Shown here one piece after another: positions 26,100 to 34,309 of a stretch of DNA of 64,000 bases (position 1 is the first letter of the stretch; each line of letters begins with the position of its first letter). The notes below the pieces were generated by a model, which saw only the letters and a list, made by a program, of their open reading frames with translations, had not been told where the DNA came from and searched no databases. A program made the position numbers and the translations under genes. Location: contig NZ_LT670844.1 of assembly GCF_900141755.1 (NCBI RefSeq), positions 4,712,001 to 4,776,000 on the forward strand. The letters run 5' to 3'. The DNA is from Bradyrhizobium lablabi. Its GTDB lineage: Bacteria > Pseudomonadota > Alphaproteobacteria > Rhizobiales > Xanthobacteraceae.

Positions 26100-27143
26100 A
26101 TGAGCGTTCAGGACGTCATGGCGACGGCTGAAATCGCGGCGCGCCGGCGCTCGGGCGTGACGGCGGTGCTTGTCGCGCTCGTGGTGCTACTGGCGCTGCT
26201 CTCGCTCGGGATCGGGCCGGTGCGGCTGTCGCCCGTTGCCGTGATCGATGCGCTATTCGGCGGCGGCAGTGACGTGGCCCAGGTGATCGTGCGCGAAATC
26301 CGACTGCCGCGCATGATTCTCGCTGTTGCGATCGGCGCGATACTCGGAGTGTCCGGCGCGGCGTTGCAGGGATTATTGCGCAATCCGCTGGCCGCACCCG
26401 AGCTGTTCGGCGCGCCGCAATCGGCGGCCTTCGGCGCGGTGCTGGTAATCTCGCTCGGCCTTGCCGATGTCAGGTCCTACGCGCTGCCGGTCGCGGCCAT
26501 CATCTTTGCCTTTGCGTCGGTGTTCATGCTGCTCGCGGTCGCCGGCCGCAACGCCGGATTGCTGATTCTCATTCTGGCGGGGCTTGCGATCTCAAGCCTT
26601 GCGGGCGCTACGACCGCGCTGGTGATGAATCTCTCCGCCAATCCCTTCGTGGTGTTCGAGATCGCGTTCTGGCTGCTCGGCTCGCTGGAGGATCGCAGCT
26701 TTCGCCATGTCATGCTGGCGCTGCCATTCATCGTGGCGGGCGCCATCATCCTCTTCAGCCAGCGCAATGCCTTCCGCGCGCTCAGCCTGGGGGAAGAGGC
26801 CGCGCAAAGCCTCGGCGTCGATGTCGACCGGCTGCGCTTGCTCGTGATCGCGGGCGTCGCGCTCGGCGTCGGTGGCGCGGTCGCGGTGTCCGGTACTATC
26901 GGCTTTATCGGCCTGGTGGCGCCGCATTTGATGCGCCCGCTGATCGGCCATGATCCGACGCGATTGTTGGTTCCGAGCGCGCTGACGGGCAGCGCGCTGT
27001 TACTCGCCGCCGATATCGCGGTGCGCATCATTCCCTCGACCAGCGACATCAAGGTCGGCGTCCTGACCTCGATCATCGGCGTGCCGTTTTTCCTCTATCT
27101 GATCATGCGCGAGCGGCGCGCGCTCGCCGGAGGCGTCGGATGA
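26100..27143 (+). CDS. btuC: FecCD/BtuC-type ABC permease
   Basis: 347 residues from the ATG at 26100 with AGGA upstream. About ten membrane helices are visible. FecCD signatures include RLPRMILAVAIGAILGVSGA, LQGLLRNPLAAPELFG, LSLGEEAAQSLGVDVDRLR (the cytoplasmic coupling helix) and GFIGLVAPHLMRPLIGHDPTRLL. It is the membrane subunit of an importer for corrinoids or siderophores. The neighbouring riboswitch-controlled receptor favours cobalamin. It overlaps the ATPase gene by 4 bp. Confidence 0.88.
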   Translation: MSVQDVMATAEIAARRRSGVTAVLVALVVLLALLSLGIGPVRLSPVAVIDALFGGGSDVAQVIVREIRLPRMILAVAIGAILGVSGAALQGLLRNPLAAPELFGAPQSAAFGAVLVISLGLADVRSYALPVAAIIFAFASVFMLLAVAGRNAGLLILILAGLAISSLAGATTALVMNLSANPFVVFEIAFWLLGSLEDRSFRHVMLALPFIVAGAIILFSQRNAFRALSLGEEAAQSLGVDVDRLRLLVIAGVALGVGGAVAVSGTIGFIGLVAPHLMRPLIGHDPTRLLVPSALTGSALLLAADIAVRIIPSTSDIKVGVLTSIIGVPFFLYLIMRERRALAGGVG

Positions 27144-27922
27144 GCGACAAATCCTTCCTCACCGCGCAGGGCGTAAGCGTCACACTGGCCGGCCGGGTTG
27201 TGCTGAAGGATATCTCGCTCGCGCTGTCGCCTGGCCATCTGGTCGCGCTGGTCGGGCCGAACGGGGCCGGCAAGACCACGCTGCTGCGCGCTCTGGCGGG
27301 ATTGGTGCCTGCCGCAGGCGCGATTCATGTCGGCGGCGAGGCGCTGGCCTCGCTTCGCTTAAGCCAACGCGCGCTGCGCTTTGCCTATTTGCCGCAGGGT
27401 CATCTCGTGCATTGGCCGCTGCCGGCGCGGGATATCGTGGCGCTCGGCCGCTATCCGCATGGCGCGACCGATCCGGCGCGCTTGACCCCTGATGATGCCG
27501 AGGCGGTAATGCGGGCGATGCGGGCGACCGACGTGGTCGAATTGCGCGATCGCCGGGTGACGGAATTGTCCGGCGGCGAGCGCAGCCGCGTGGCGCTGGC
27601 GCGGGTGTTCGCCGTGGAAGCGCCGGTGATTCTCGCGGATGAGCCGACCTCCTCGCTCGATCCGCGTCACCAGATCGACGTCATGAAAACCCTGCGCGCC
27701 GCCGCCGATCGGGGCACGCTGGTGATCGTGGTGACGCATGATCTCGGGCTTGCCGCGCGGTTTGCGGATACTATTCTGGTGCTCTCGGACGGCCGCCTGG
27801 TGTCGCAGGGCGCGCCTGCGCAAGCCCTCTGCGAGCAGGTGATGGCCGAAGTGTTCCGGATCAGCGCCTTTCGCGCGGAATATCAGCGCGAGGCCGTGAT
27901 CGTGCCATGGGCGGAAATATGA
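27140..27922 (+). CDS. btuD: ABC importer ATP-binding protein, BtuD/FecE type
   Basis: 260 residues. Walker A is GPNGAGKTT (about residue 38), the signature LSGGERSRVALARVFA about 143, Walker B VILADEPTSSLDP about 165 and the H-loop VVTHD about 195. The family resembles BtuD/FhuC/HemV. It starts within the permease stop (ATGA) and is overlapped by the binding-protein gene (ATGA at 27919), so the three are translationally coupled. Confidence 0.9.
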   Translation: MSDKSFLTAQGVSVTLAGRVVLKDISLALSPGHLVALVGPNGAGKTTLLRALAGLVPAAGAIHVGGEALASLRLSQRALRFAYLPQGHLVHWPLPARDIVALGRYPHGATDPARLTPDDAEAVMRAMRATDVVELRDRRVTELSGGERSRVALARVFAVEAPVILADEPTSSLDPRHQIDVMKTLRAAADRGTLVIVVTHDLGLAARFADTILVLSDGRLVSQGAPAQALCEQVMAEVFRISAFRAEYQREAVIVPWAEI

Positions 27923-28782
27923 GGCGCCGTATGCGCGGGCGCGTTCTATTCTCGTCGCGATCGATGGCGGCCGTGGCGTTGGCTTTGTTCGCCGGCGCAT
28001 CGCCCGCGCTCGCCGCCGGTCCGCGCATCGGGTCGATGAATGTCTGCACCGATCAGTTGTTGATACCGCTGGCCGATCCGGATCAAATTCTCGGGCTCAG
28101 TCGCTACTCGCGTGACAGGTCTGAATCCTGGGCGGCCGGCGAGGCTCGCAAATACCGGACTTTATCGGGAGGCGCGGAAGACATATTGGTGCTCAGGCCC
28201 GATGTCGTCGTCGCAAGCCTGTACGACAAGCGGTCGACCCGCGAGCTCTTGAAAGAGAAGGGACTTCATCTCGCCGAATTTGCCGTGCCGCGCAACCTCG
28301 ATGAAGCCAAGGCCCAGATAAGACAAATGGGCGAAATCGTGCAGCACGAGGATCGCGCGACGGCCGAAATCGCGCGGCTCGACGCGGCCATCGCCCGCGC
28401 GCGCGATGTCGTGGCGGCAAAACATTATTCCGTGCTGCCACTGTCGCGGCGCGGCTGGGTGTCCGGCGGCGACAGCCTGCTTTCGTCGCTGCTCACCGAG
28501 ACTGGACTGTTCAACGTCGCCGCCGATCTCGGCGTCAGTTTTGGTGGCTACGCCTCGCTCGAAGCCATCGTCAATGCAAAGCCCGATTTCATCGTGGTCT
28601 CGGAAGGAGGCGACCGCGCCGAGGACGACGGCCGCGCCTTCTTGCTGCATCCGGCGCTCGAGCGCTTTTATCCGCCGCAAAAGCGCATCGTGATTCCGGA
28701 CCGGCTGACCGTATGCGGCGGCATCATGCTGGCCGATGCGCTGGATGTGCTGGTGAAGGAATTGGAGCGGGTGGAGCGGTAG
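27919..28782 (+). CDS. btuF: Periplasmic cobalamin/iron-complex binding protein, BtuF/FecB-like
   Basis: 287 residues from the ATG at 27919, which overlaps the ATPase stop; an ATG 12 bases earlier is possible. A signal peptide ends at SPALAAG. The mature part has type III binding-protein features: RIGSMNVCTDQLLIPLADPD, ILVLRPDVVVASLYD, LPLSRRGWVSGGDSLLSSLL and KPDFIVVSEG, joined by a long helix (about 110-150). It would deliver the ligand to the permease. BtuF is inferred from operon context; homologues also bind siderophores. Confidence 0.78.
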   Translation: MRRRMRGRVLFSSRSMAAVALALFAGASPALAAGPRIGSMNVCTDQLLIPLADPDQILGLSRYSRDRSESWAAGEARKYRTLSGGAEDILVLRPDVVVASLYDKRSTRELLKEKGLHLAEFAVPRNLDEAKAQIRQMGEIVQHEDRATAEIARLDAAIARARDVVAAKHYSVLPLSRRGWVSGGDSLLSSLLTETGLFNVAADLGVSFGGYASLEAIVNAKPDFIVVSEGGDRAEDDGRAFLLHPALERFYPPQKRIVIPDRLTVCGGIMLADALDVLVKELERVER

Positions 28783-28800
28783 GCCATCCGGTTCAACTTC

Positions 28801-28922
28801 CGTCGTCCCTGCGAAAGCAGGGACCCAACCACCGGCGCAAATTGTCTTGCAGGCTGCTGGTTATTCCTTCTTCTCCACAACTGACGTCACGGAGTATGGG
28901 TCCCTGCTTTCGCAGGGACGAC
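28801..28922. repeat. Intergenic palindromic repeat, family 1
   Basis: CGTCGTCCCTGCGAAAGCAG at the left is the exact mirror of CTGCTTTCGCAGGGACGACG at the right; the middle is divergent. It sits between the convergent btuF-like and persulfide dioxygenase genes and ends 3 bp before the latter's stop. Confidence 0.88.
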
Positions 28923-28924
28923 GA

Positions 28925-29965
28925 CTATCCCGTCAGCACCGGCCCGCCGGCCTTCTTCCACGCATCCATGCCGCCGGCGATGTGCGCGGTGTTGGCAAGC
29001 CCGGCGTCCTTGGCGGCGGCGACCGCCATCGCGGAGCGCTCGCCGAAGGCGCAGAAGAACACGATGCGCCGCCCGGTCGCCGCCGCTACCTCGCGCAGCA
29101 TGCCGCCGGACTTGAGGCTCTCGCCGATGGTCGGGTAGGGCGCGTGCAGCGCGCCCGGCAGCACGCCATGCTTGGCACGCTCGCTGTTTTCCCTGAGATC
29201 GACCAGCAGGATATCCGGCCGGCCGAGGCTCTCTATGCCCTCGCGCGCGCTGAGCGAAAGGCCTTGTTTGGCGAGATCGTCCTGATGCAGGCCGACATGC
29301 ATGTTGGCCGGCACCACGACATCCATCAGCTTCGGGTTCGGCAGATTGAGGTTGCCCATCAGCTCGATATATTCGTCGACCGAGCGCACCTGCAGCCGCG
29401 GATTGTAGCGCTTCTCCTCGCCGATGGTCGAGACGGTGTCGCCTTTATAATCATGGGCGGGAAACACCATGGTTTCCTCAGGCAATTTCAGCAACCGGTT
29501 GAAAATCGAATCGTATTGCGCCCGCGCGCTGCCGTTCTGGAAATCGGTGCGGCCGGTGCCGCGGATCAAAAGCGTGTCGCCGGTGAACACCCGGTCGCCC
29601 ATCAGATAGCTGTAGGAATCATCGGTGTGGCCGGGCGTGTACATCACATCGAGGCCAAGGCCCTCGATCATCACCCGGTCGCCGTCGGCTACCCGCATCG
29701 CCACCACGTCGGCCTTGCTCTGCTCGCCCATGATGGTGACGCAATGGGTGCGGTCGCGCAGTTCGCCGAGCCCGGTGATATGGTCGGCGTGCAGATGGGT
29801 ATCGACCGCCTTCACCAGTTTCAGATCGAGTTCGCGCAGCAATTGGCAGTAGCGGTCGACCTTCTCGATCACGGGATCGAGGATCAGCGCCTCGCCGCCG
29901 GCGCGGCTCGCCAGCAGATAGCTGTAGGTGCCGGAGACGCTATCGAAGAGTTGGCGAAAGATCAT
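28925..29965 (-). CDS. Persulfide dioxygenase-like metallo-hydrolase fused to rhodanese
   Basis: 346 residues. The metallo-beta-lactamase domain (about 1-230) has THLHADHITG, YTPGHTDDSYSY, FTGDTLLIRGTGRTDF and PAHDYKG, as in ETHE1-type persulfide dioxygenases with mononuclear iron. The rhodanese domain (about 255-346) has the active-site cysteine in FFCAFGERS. Such fusions oxidise glutathione persulfide to sulfite and exchange sulfane sulfur with thiosulfate. It is the last gene in the minus-strand sulfur oxidation cluster, 36 bp after a DsrE-like gene. Confidence 0.9.
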   Translation of the reverse strand: MIFRQLFDSVSGTYSYLLASRAGGEALILDPVIEKVDRYCQLLRELDLKLVKAVDTHLHADHITGLGELRDRTHCVTIMGEQSKADVVAMRVADGDRVMIEGLGLDVMYTPGHTDDSYSYLMGDRVFTGDTLLIRGTGRTDFQNGSARAQYDSIFNRLLKLPEETMVFPAHDYKGDTVSTIGEEKRYNPRLQVRSVDEYIELMGNLNLPNPKLMDVVVPANMHVGLHQDDLAKQGLSLSAREGIESLGRPDILLVDLRENSERAKHGVLPGALHAPYPTIGESLKSGGMLREVAAATGRRIVFFCAFGERSAMAVAAAKDAGLANTAHIAGGMDAWKKAGGPVLTG

Positions 29966-30001
29966 GTTGGGTACCGCTGCGAGATTGCTGTCAGATATAA
30001 T

Positions 30002-30451
30002 TTACGGCCGGACATAGCTCCAGCCCTGCTCCTGCAATTCCATCAGATGGACGACGCCGGAGGGAACGATGGTGGCATCCGGCACGATCGAGATCGCGTG
30101 GCCCTCGGTCTTTTCCATGCCCTGCTTGCTGTTGTTGCAGGCTGAAAACCGGATCTTGCCGGGGAACACCATGTCCTTGAGCCGCTTGATGCGATCCTGC
30201 ACCGGTGAGGTGTCGGCGCGCAACATGTGCAGGCCGGGACCATAGGTGACGACATCGATGTCGACCTCTTCGTTTTTGGCACGATAATATTCGATTACAC
30301 TAGTGGCGTTGTTCAGCGCCATATTCATGACCTGCGGGTCGTTCTGGTCGACCTGGATCGCGATGCGATGCGGTTTGCCCTCGGCAAGGGCGGCCGAGGC
30401 CAAGGCCATCGACATGAAGGCAATACTCGCCAGTCGAAGAAAGCCGCGCAT
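30002..30451 (-). CDS. DsrE-family periplasmic protein
   Basis: 149 residues. A signal peptide ends near AALAEGK. The DsrE-like alpha/beta domain shows HRIAIQVDQNDPQVMNMALN, VDIDVVTYGPGLHMLR and a conserved single cysteine in IRFSACNNS. The cysteine could carry a persulfide. It lies 12 bp after a second DsrE-like gene, and both precede the persulfide dioxygenase. Being exported, it would meet Sox intermediates in the periplasm. Sulfur-carrier function is inferred from family and context. Confidence 0.8.
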   Translation of the reverse strand: MRGFLRLASIAFMSMALASAALAEGKPHRIAIQVDQNDPQVMNMALNNATSVIEYYRAKNEEVDIDVVTYGPGLHMLRADTSPVQDRIKRLKDMVFPGKIRFSACNNSKQGMEKTEGHAISIVPDATIVPSGVVHLMELQEQGWSYVRP

Positions 30452-30463
30452 GATGAAAACTCC

Positions 30464-30949
30464 TTAAGGCCGAACCAGTGTATAGCCGTTTTCGGTCAAT
30501 GACAGAATTTGCCCGACCCCGACCTGGACCGGGGTGGCGAGGGGAATGATGTCCGGCCGTTTGCCGGTCTCGCGCTCGATGGTGTCGACGGTATTGACGC
30601 AGACGTCGAAACGCACGCCCTGCGCGACCAGGCTCTCGACCAGCTTGCGGTTACTGTTTTCCGGGCGCAGCAGATCGATGCCCGGACCGAACGTCACCAC
30701 CTCGATCGCGACCTTGTCCGGATCGTAGGCCTTCAAGAGATTATAGGCGACGCTGATCACGAGGTTTTGCTTCTTGGGGTCATTGTCCGAGAGCTGCAGC
30801 GCAATGCGATGCTCGGCGAACGGTTTGTCGGGCAGCGGCGCGGGCTGGGCTGTTGTCGCCGACGAGAGCGCTACCGTCATCAACACCGCCAGCATGGCGC
30901 TGCCAAGCGCGCGAACGACAAACGATCGATATCCGGCAAAATCCATCAT
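30464..30949 (-). CDS. DsrE-family periplasmic protein (second copy)
   Basis: 161 residues. A signal peptide (about 35 residues, ending TTAQPAP) precedes a DsrE-like domain: HRIALQLSDNDPKKQNLVIS, VAIEVVTFGPGIDLLR and the cysteine in VRFDVCVNT. It is clearly paralogous to the next gene (same order HRIA-Q, FGPG/YGPG, Cys, closing GYTLVRP versus GWSYVRP). Its start overlaps the soxB stop by 4 bp, tying both DsrE proteins to thiosulfate oxidation. Confidence 0.8.
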   Translation of the reverse strand: MMDFAGYRSFVVRALGSAMLAVLMTVALSSATTAQPAPLPDKPFAEHRIALQLSDNDPKKQNLVISVAYNLLKAYDPDKVAIEVVTFGPGIDLLRPENSNRKLVESLVAQGVRFDVCVNTVDTIERETGKRPDIIPLATPVQVGVGQILSLTENGYTLVRP

Positions 30950-32694
30950 CCCGGTCCTGCGATGCCCGGATTATCATCAACGCCCCTGAGCGTGACGCCG
31001 GAGCCACGCTGCTCCGGCATCTTGGCGGACGCGAGAAATTTCGAAAACACGTCCCACGCCGGCTTGCCCTCCTGCGCGTTGACGGAAGCCCATCCGGCCA
31101 CCTTGTAACTCTTGCCGGCTTCGAGGGCGTGGCCATTATTGAGCTTGAGGTCGGAAATCCGGCGCCCGACGCCCTCCGTGGGCGTGCAGGTATAGACAAG
31201 ACCGCCGACGCGGACCATGTCGCCGCCCTGCTGATAATAGGGATCGGCATTGAAGAGGTTGTCGCAGACGTCTTCGAGAATATCCTTGATCTGGCCGCCG
31301 GTCATGGTCTGCGAATAGGTCTCGGGATAGGTGATCGCGGTCTCCGACAGCACATCTTCCATCGTCACCGGCTGGCCCGGCAGCACGCTCAAGCCCCAAC
31401 GGAAGCCCGGCGACAGCGCGATCTCGGCATCGAATTCGGCCCGCAGCGCGTCGCAGATCAATTGGTCGACGGTGCCGCCAAAATTGCCGCGGCGATAGAG
31501 CAGGCGATCCGACGTCGCGATCTTCTCAGCATAGGTCGCCGCATGCGGCTCGCGCATCTTGTCGATCAGCGCCGCCATCGCCGGATCCGGCTTCAGCAAT
31601 TCCGAGAAAACCGGCAGCAGCCGGTAGCGCAGGTCGGCGACCTTTCCTTTGGCGATTTCGAGATCGAGTATCCCTAAGAATTTTCCGCTCGATCCGGCAT
31701 TGGTGACGAGTGTGGTGCCGCCGGCGTTGGTCACGGGGATCGGCTGCGGCACCGCGTCATGGGTATGGCCGCCGAGGATGACGTCGATGCCGCTGACGCG
31801 GCTTGCGAGCTTAAGATCGACATCCATGCCGTTATGCGACAGCAGCAAGACGACGTCGACCTTGTCGTTGCTCCGCAAGCCGCTGACAAGCTTCTGCAAT
31901 TCGTCGTCGCGAATCCCGAACGTCCAGTCCGGCGTGAAGCGTTTGGGGTGGGCGATCGGCACATAGGGAAATGCCTGCCCGATCACGGCGACACGATAGC
32001 CGCCGAGTTCCTTGATCATCGCCGGTTTGAACACGCGCCCCAAGGCGGGATCGAAGGCCTTGGCGTCATTGAACGCCGCTTCCTCGGTGAGGAAGACATT
32101 TTGGGCGAGGAATTCGCCCTTGAAGCGCGCGAGGTTGTCGCGCAGCGCCTTTTCGCCGTAAGTAAATTCCCAGTGGCCGGTCATCGCTTCGATGCCCAAA
32201 AGATTCGCGGCCTCGACCATGTCGGCGCCCTGCATGGTGTTGGCGAGCCCCGTCCCCTGCCACAAATCGCCGCCATCGAGCAGCAGCGCGCGGCCCGGTC
32301 CGGCATCGTTGCGCAGGCGGTCGATCAATGGTTTGAGATGCGCAAATCCGCCGAGCTTTCCGAAACGCGCGGCCGATTTCTCGAAATCGAGAAACGTGAA
32401 GGCATGAGCGTCGGCGCTCTCGGGCTTGATGCCGAAGCGATCGAGAAAGGCGCGGCCGACCAGATGCGGTGGCTTTCCTGCCATCGCGCCGATCCCGAGA
32501 TTGACGCTCGGTTCGCGGAAATAGACCGGCTTGAGCTGCGCATGGGTGTCGGTCATGTGCAGGATGCGCGCGTTGCCGAAGCGTTCGAAATCGTAGACGC
32601 TGGCGTTGTCGGCTGTGCGCGCGAGCCGCGGCAGCGCCGGCGAAAGCGCAGCCGCGCCCGTCAGTTTGATAAAATCCCGGCGGCGGATAGCCAT
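30946..32694 (-). CDS. soxB: Thiosulfohydrolase SoxB
   Basis: 582 residues from the ATG at 32694 with GGAG upstream; the longer open frame to 33228 is a shadow. A Tat signal (AIRRRDFIKLTGAAAL) is followed by a 5'-nucleotidase-like metallophosphoesterase fold: HMTDTHAQLKPVY, LLDGGDLWQGTG, MTGHWEFTYGE (H-W-E in place of GNHE), LSHNGMDVD and GGHTHDAVP, binding two manganese ions. The C-terminal domain has NAGSSGKFLG. SoxB releases sulfate from the sulfonated SoxY carrier in the periplasm. It lies 26 bp after soxK. Confidence 0.95.
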   Translation of the reverse strand: MAIRRRDFIKLTGAAALSPALPRLARTADNASVYDFERFGNARILHMTDTHAQLKPVYFREPSVNLGIGAMAGKPPHLVGRAFLDRFGIKPESADAHAFTFLDFEKSAARFGKLGGFAHLKPLIDRLRNDAGPGRALLLDGGDLWQGTGLANTMQGADMVEAANLLGIEAMTGHWEFTYGEKALRDNLARFKGEFLAQNVFLTEEAAFNDAKAFDPALGRVFKPAMIKELGGYRVAVIGQAFPYVPIAHPKRFTPDWTFGIRDDELQKLVSGLRSNDKVDVVLLLSHNGMDVDLKLASRVSGIDVILGGHTHDAVPQPIPVTNAGGTTLVTNAGSSGKFLGILDLEIAKGKVADLRYRLLPVFSELLKPDPAMAALIDKMREPHAATYAEKIATSDRLLYRRGNFGGTVDQLICDALRAEFDAEIALSPGFRWGLSVLPGQPVTMEDVLSETAITYPETYSQTMTGGQIKDILEDVCDNLFNADPYYQQGGDMVRVGGLVYTCTPTEGVGRRISDLKLNNGHALEAGKSYKVAGWASVNAQEGKPAWDVFSKFLASAKMPEQRGSGVTLRGVDDNPGIAGPG

Positions 32695-32720
32695 CGATGT
32701 CTCCGCGCCTCCAAAGGGCG

Positions 32721-33044
32721 TTAGTGGATCTCGAGCGCCTTCCAGGCTTCTTTTTCGCTGGTCGCCTGGTAGATCGATGCTTTTGCCAGAGCCTCGGCTT
32801 CCTTCGACGCTGCGATCGCCTGATCGAAGTCGCCTTTGTCGGCGGCCTTTTTGGCGTCCGCCAAAGCCTGCGCCGTCGGGATCCATTGATTGCGCAAGGC
32901 GCCGGCCTCCTTGTTGGCAGCTTCCGCCGCCGCGTAGGCGGCTTTGAAATCGGCCTCGGTGCCGGCGGCGAGTGCCGTGGTCGCATCCACGATCAGCAGC
33001 GCTGAAGTCAATGAGAGCATCGATACCCAGATTGAGCTTCTCAT
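32721..33044 (-). CDS. soxK: SoxXA-binding protein SoxK
   Basis: 107 residues from the ATG at 33044, which overlaps the soxA stop (ATGA). A signal peptide ends at TALAAGTE. The mature protein is a short alanine-rich helical hairpin (AYAAAEAANKEAGALRNQWI, ADAKKAADKGDFDQAIAASK), as in the SoxK/SAXB family that stabilises SoxXA and stimulates its activity. Position between soxA and soxB fits. The family is small and divergent, so this call rests on size, pattern and context. Confidence 0.75.
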   Translation of the reverse strand: MRSSIWVSMLSLTSALLIVDATTALAAGTEADFKAAYAAAEAANKEAGALRNQWIPTAQALADAKKAADKGDFDQAIAASKEAEALAKASIYQATSEKEAWKALEIH

Positions 33045-33901
33045 GGCCGTGCTCCCGGGCCGGAAATCGGCAGTCCGTTGCTGACATAGGACAAATAATA
33101 TTCGAGATCGCGGTACTCGTCGGCTTGCGGCTCGAGCGGCACGCCGCGGATCTGGCTGTTGCAGGTTGTAAAACGCCGGCTGATCGTGCCCATGCCGCTC
33201 CATTCGGACCGATAGATCGGCATCGCATTCAAAATCCCGAGCGCCGGTGCGAGGATTTCGGCCCGGATCCGTTCGCCCGGATTCTGCACATGGCAGCTCG
33301 CGCAGGAGAAATTGAGCTGGCCGCGCCGCGTGTAGAAATAGCGCTTGCCGTTTTCGTAGGCTTCGAGCGCGCGCGGATCGTTCGGGATCTTGATGTCGAA
33401 TGGCTTTCCGCGCGAGGTGAACGTCATATAGGCGGTCAGTGCCGCCATGTCGTCTTTCACATAGGACAGCGGCGCCTCGCCATTGGCCTCGCGGCAGCGG
33501 TTCAACGCCAGTTCGAGGGTTATGACCTTGCCTTCCTTCTCGTCGAAATAGGGATAGTTTTGGCGGATGCCGATGCCGCCATTGGCAAAACAATCCGCAT
33601 AGCTTTTGCCATTCTTGAACGGTTTTGCGAACAGCTCCTTGCCGAGATCGAGCGAGAATTCGTAAGGCGGGAATTGTTCTTTCTCCTCCCACTGCCTGTG
33701 CATGTCCTCATTGAGCGAATAGGGACCGTTGACGAAATCCTCCGGCTTCAGCTTTGGAAATTTCTCCGTGAAGAACTTCTGAAACGCTTTGGCGTCGGCC
33801 ACGGGATCGATCGTGTCGGCAGCGGTCGGCGCCGCGCCAAACATCAGCGCTGCGAGCGCGAAAGCCGCCGAGGCAAGATGGATCGCAGATCGCACGTTCA
33901 T
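33041..33901 (-). CDS. soxA: c-type cytochrome SoxA (mono-heme type)
   Basis: 286 residues with a signal peptide (ending TAADT). One heme c motif, CASCH, lies near residue 202. The N-terminal half has lost the second heme and keeps cysteines in YADCFANGG and LNRCREANG, probably a disulfide. The active-site cysteine is in FTTCNSQIRG near the C-terminus. With SoxX it forms the heterodimer that couples thiosulfate to SoxY. It overlaps soxK by 4 bp; the gap to soxZ holds a repeat. Confidence 0.92.
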   Translation of the reverse strand: MNVRSAIHLASAAFALAALMFGAAPTAADTIDPVADAKAFQKFFTEKFPKLKPEDFVNGPYSLNEDMHRQWEEKEQFPPYEFSLDLGKELFAKPFKNGKSYADCFANGGIGIRQNYPYFDEKEGKVITLELALNRCREANGEAPLSYVKDDMAALTAYMTFTSRGKPFDIKIPNDPRALEAYENGKRYFYTRRGQLNFSCASCHVQNPGERIRAEILAPALGILNAMPIYRSEWSGMGTISRRFTTCNSQIRGVPLEPQADEYRDLEYYLSYVSNGLPISGPGARP

Positions 33902-33910
33902 TTCTCCATA

Positions 33911-33963
33911 GCGTTTTCAAGCGAAGTGGTCACCGGTTCGCGTGAAGAAAACGCGTCAAAACA
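33911..33963. repeat. Palindromic repeat (family 4) inside the sox operon
   Basis: GCGTTTTCAAGCGAAGTGG...CGTGAAGAAAACGC forms a long imperfect hairpin between soxZ and soxA. This unit, with its trailing GTCAAAAC, resembles an element scattered widely in Rhizobiales genomes. Fifty-three bases of the 73-bp gap are taken up by it. Confidence 0.75.
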
Positions 33964-33974
33964 AAAAAAGTCCC

Positions 33975-34286
33975 TTATTGAATCTTGGCGGTGCTGGTAT
34001 CGCTCTCGCCCTTGTTGTCGACCCAGCTGATTTTCAAATCGTCGCCCTTCTTGCCGCCTTTAAAACTGAACTTGACGTATGGATCCTTGGAGACCGCCGG
34101 TCCCCAATCCGCGACGAAGACAGGCTTGCCGTCATATTCGAAGGTCAGTTGCTGGATGAAGTGCGGCGGAATGATCGCGCCGTTGGCGTCCTTGACGAAG
34201 CCTGAATCCATCGGGTGCTGGATCAGCGCCTGGACTTCGGTGGTCTCTCCGCCCGAGATCGCGCGCACGCGAATGGTCGATGCCAT
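33975..34286 (-). CDS. soxZ: Sulfur carrier complex subunit SoxZ
   Basis: 103 residues without a signal peptide, as expected because SoxZ is exported with SoxY. Typical segments are RVRAISGGETTEVQALIQHP, GAIIPPHFIQQLTFEYDGK and DPYVKFSFKGGKKGDDLKI, an immunoglobulin-like beta sandwich. It follows soxY by 23 bp. Confidence 0.93.
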   Translation of the reverse strand: MASTIRVRAISGGETTEVQALIQHPMDSGFVKDANGAIIPPHFIQQLTFEYDGKPVFVADWGPAVSKDPYVKFSFKGGKKGDDLKISWVDNKGESDTSTAKIQ

Positions 34287-34309
34287 ATGGATACTCCCGT
34301 GGATTTTGT

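Noticed and set aside
28847..30145. 432-codon open frame on the plus strand
   Set aside because: It is antisense to the persulfide dioxygenase-rhodanese gene and a DsrE gene, whose motifs are unmistakable; its translation is rich in His, Arg and Ala as expected of a high-GC shadow.
32695..33228. Upstream extension of the soxB frame
   Set aside because: It overlaps soxK and soxA in another frame; SoxB has a Tat signal and ribosome site at 32694.
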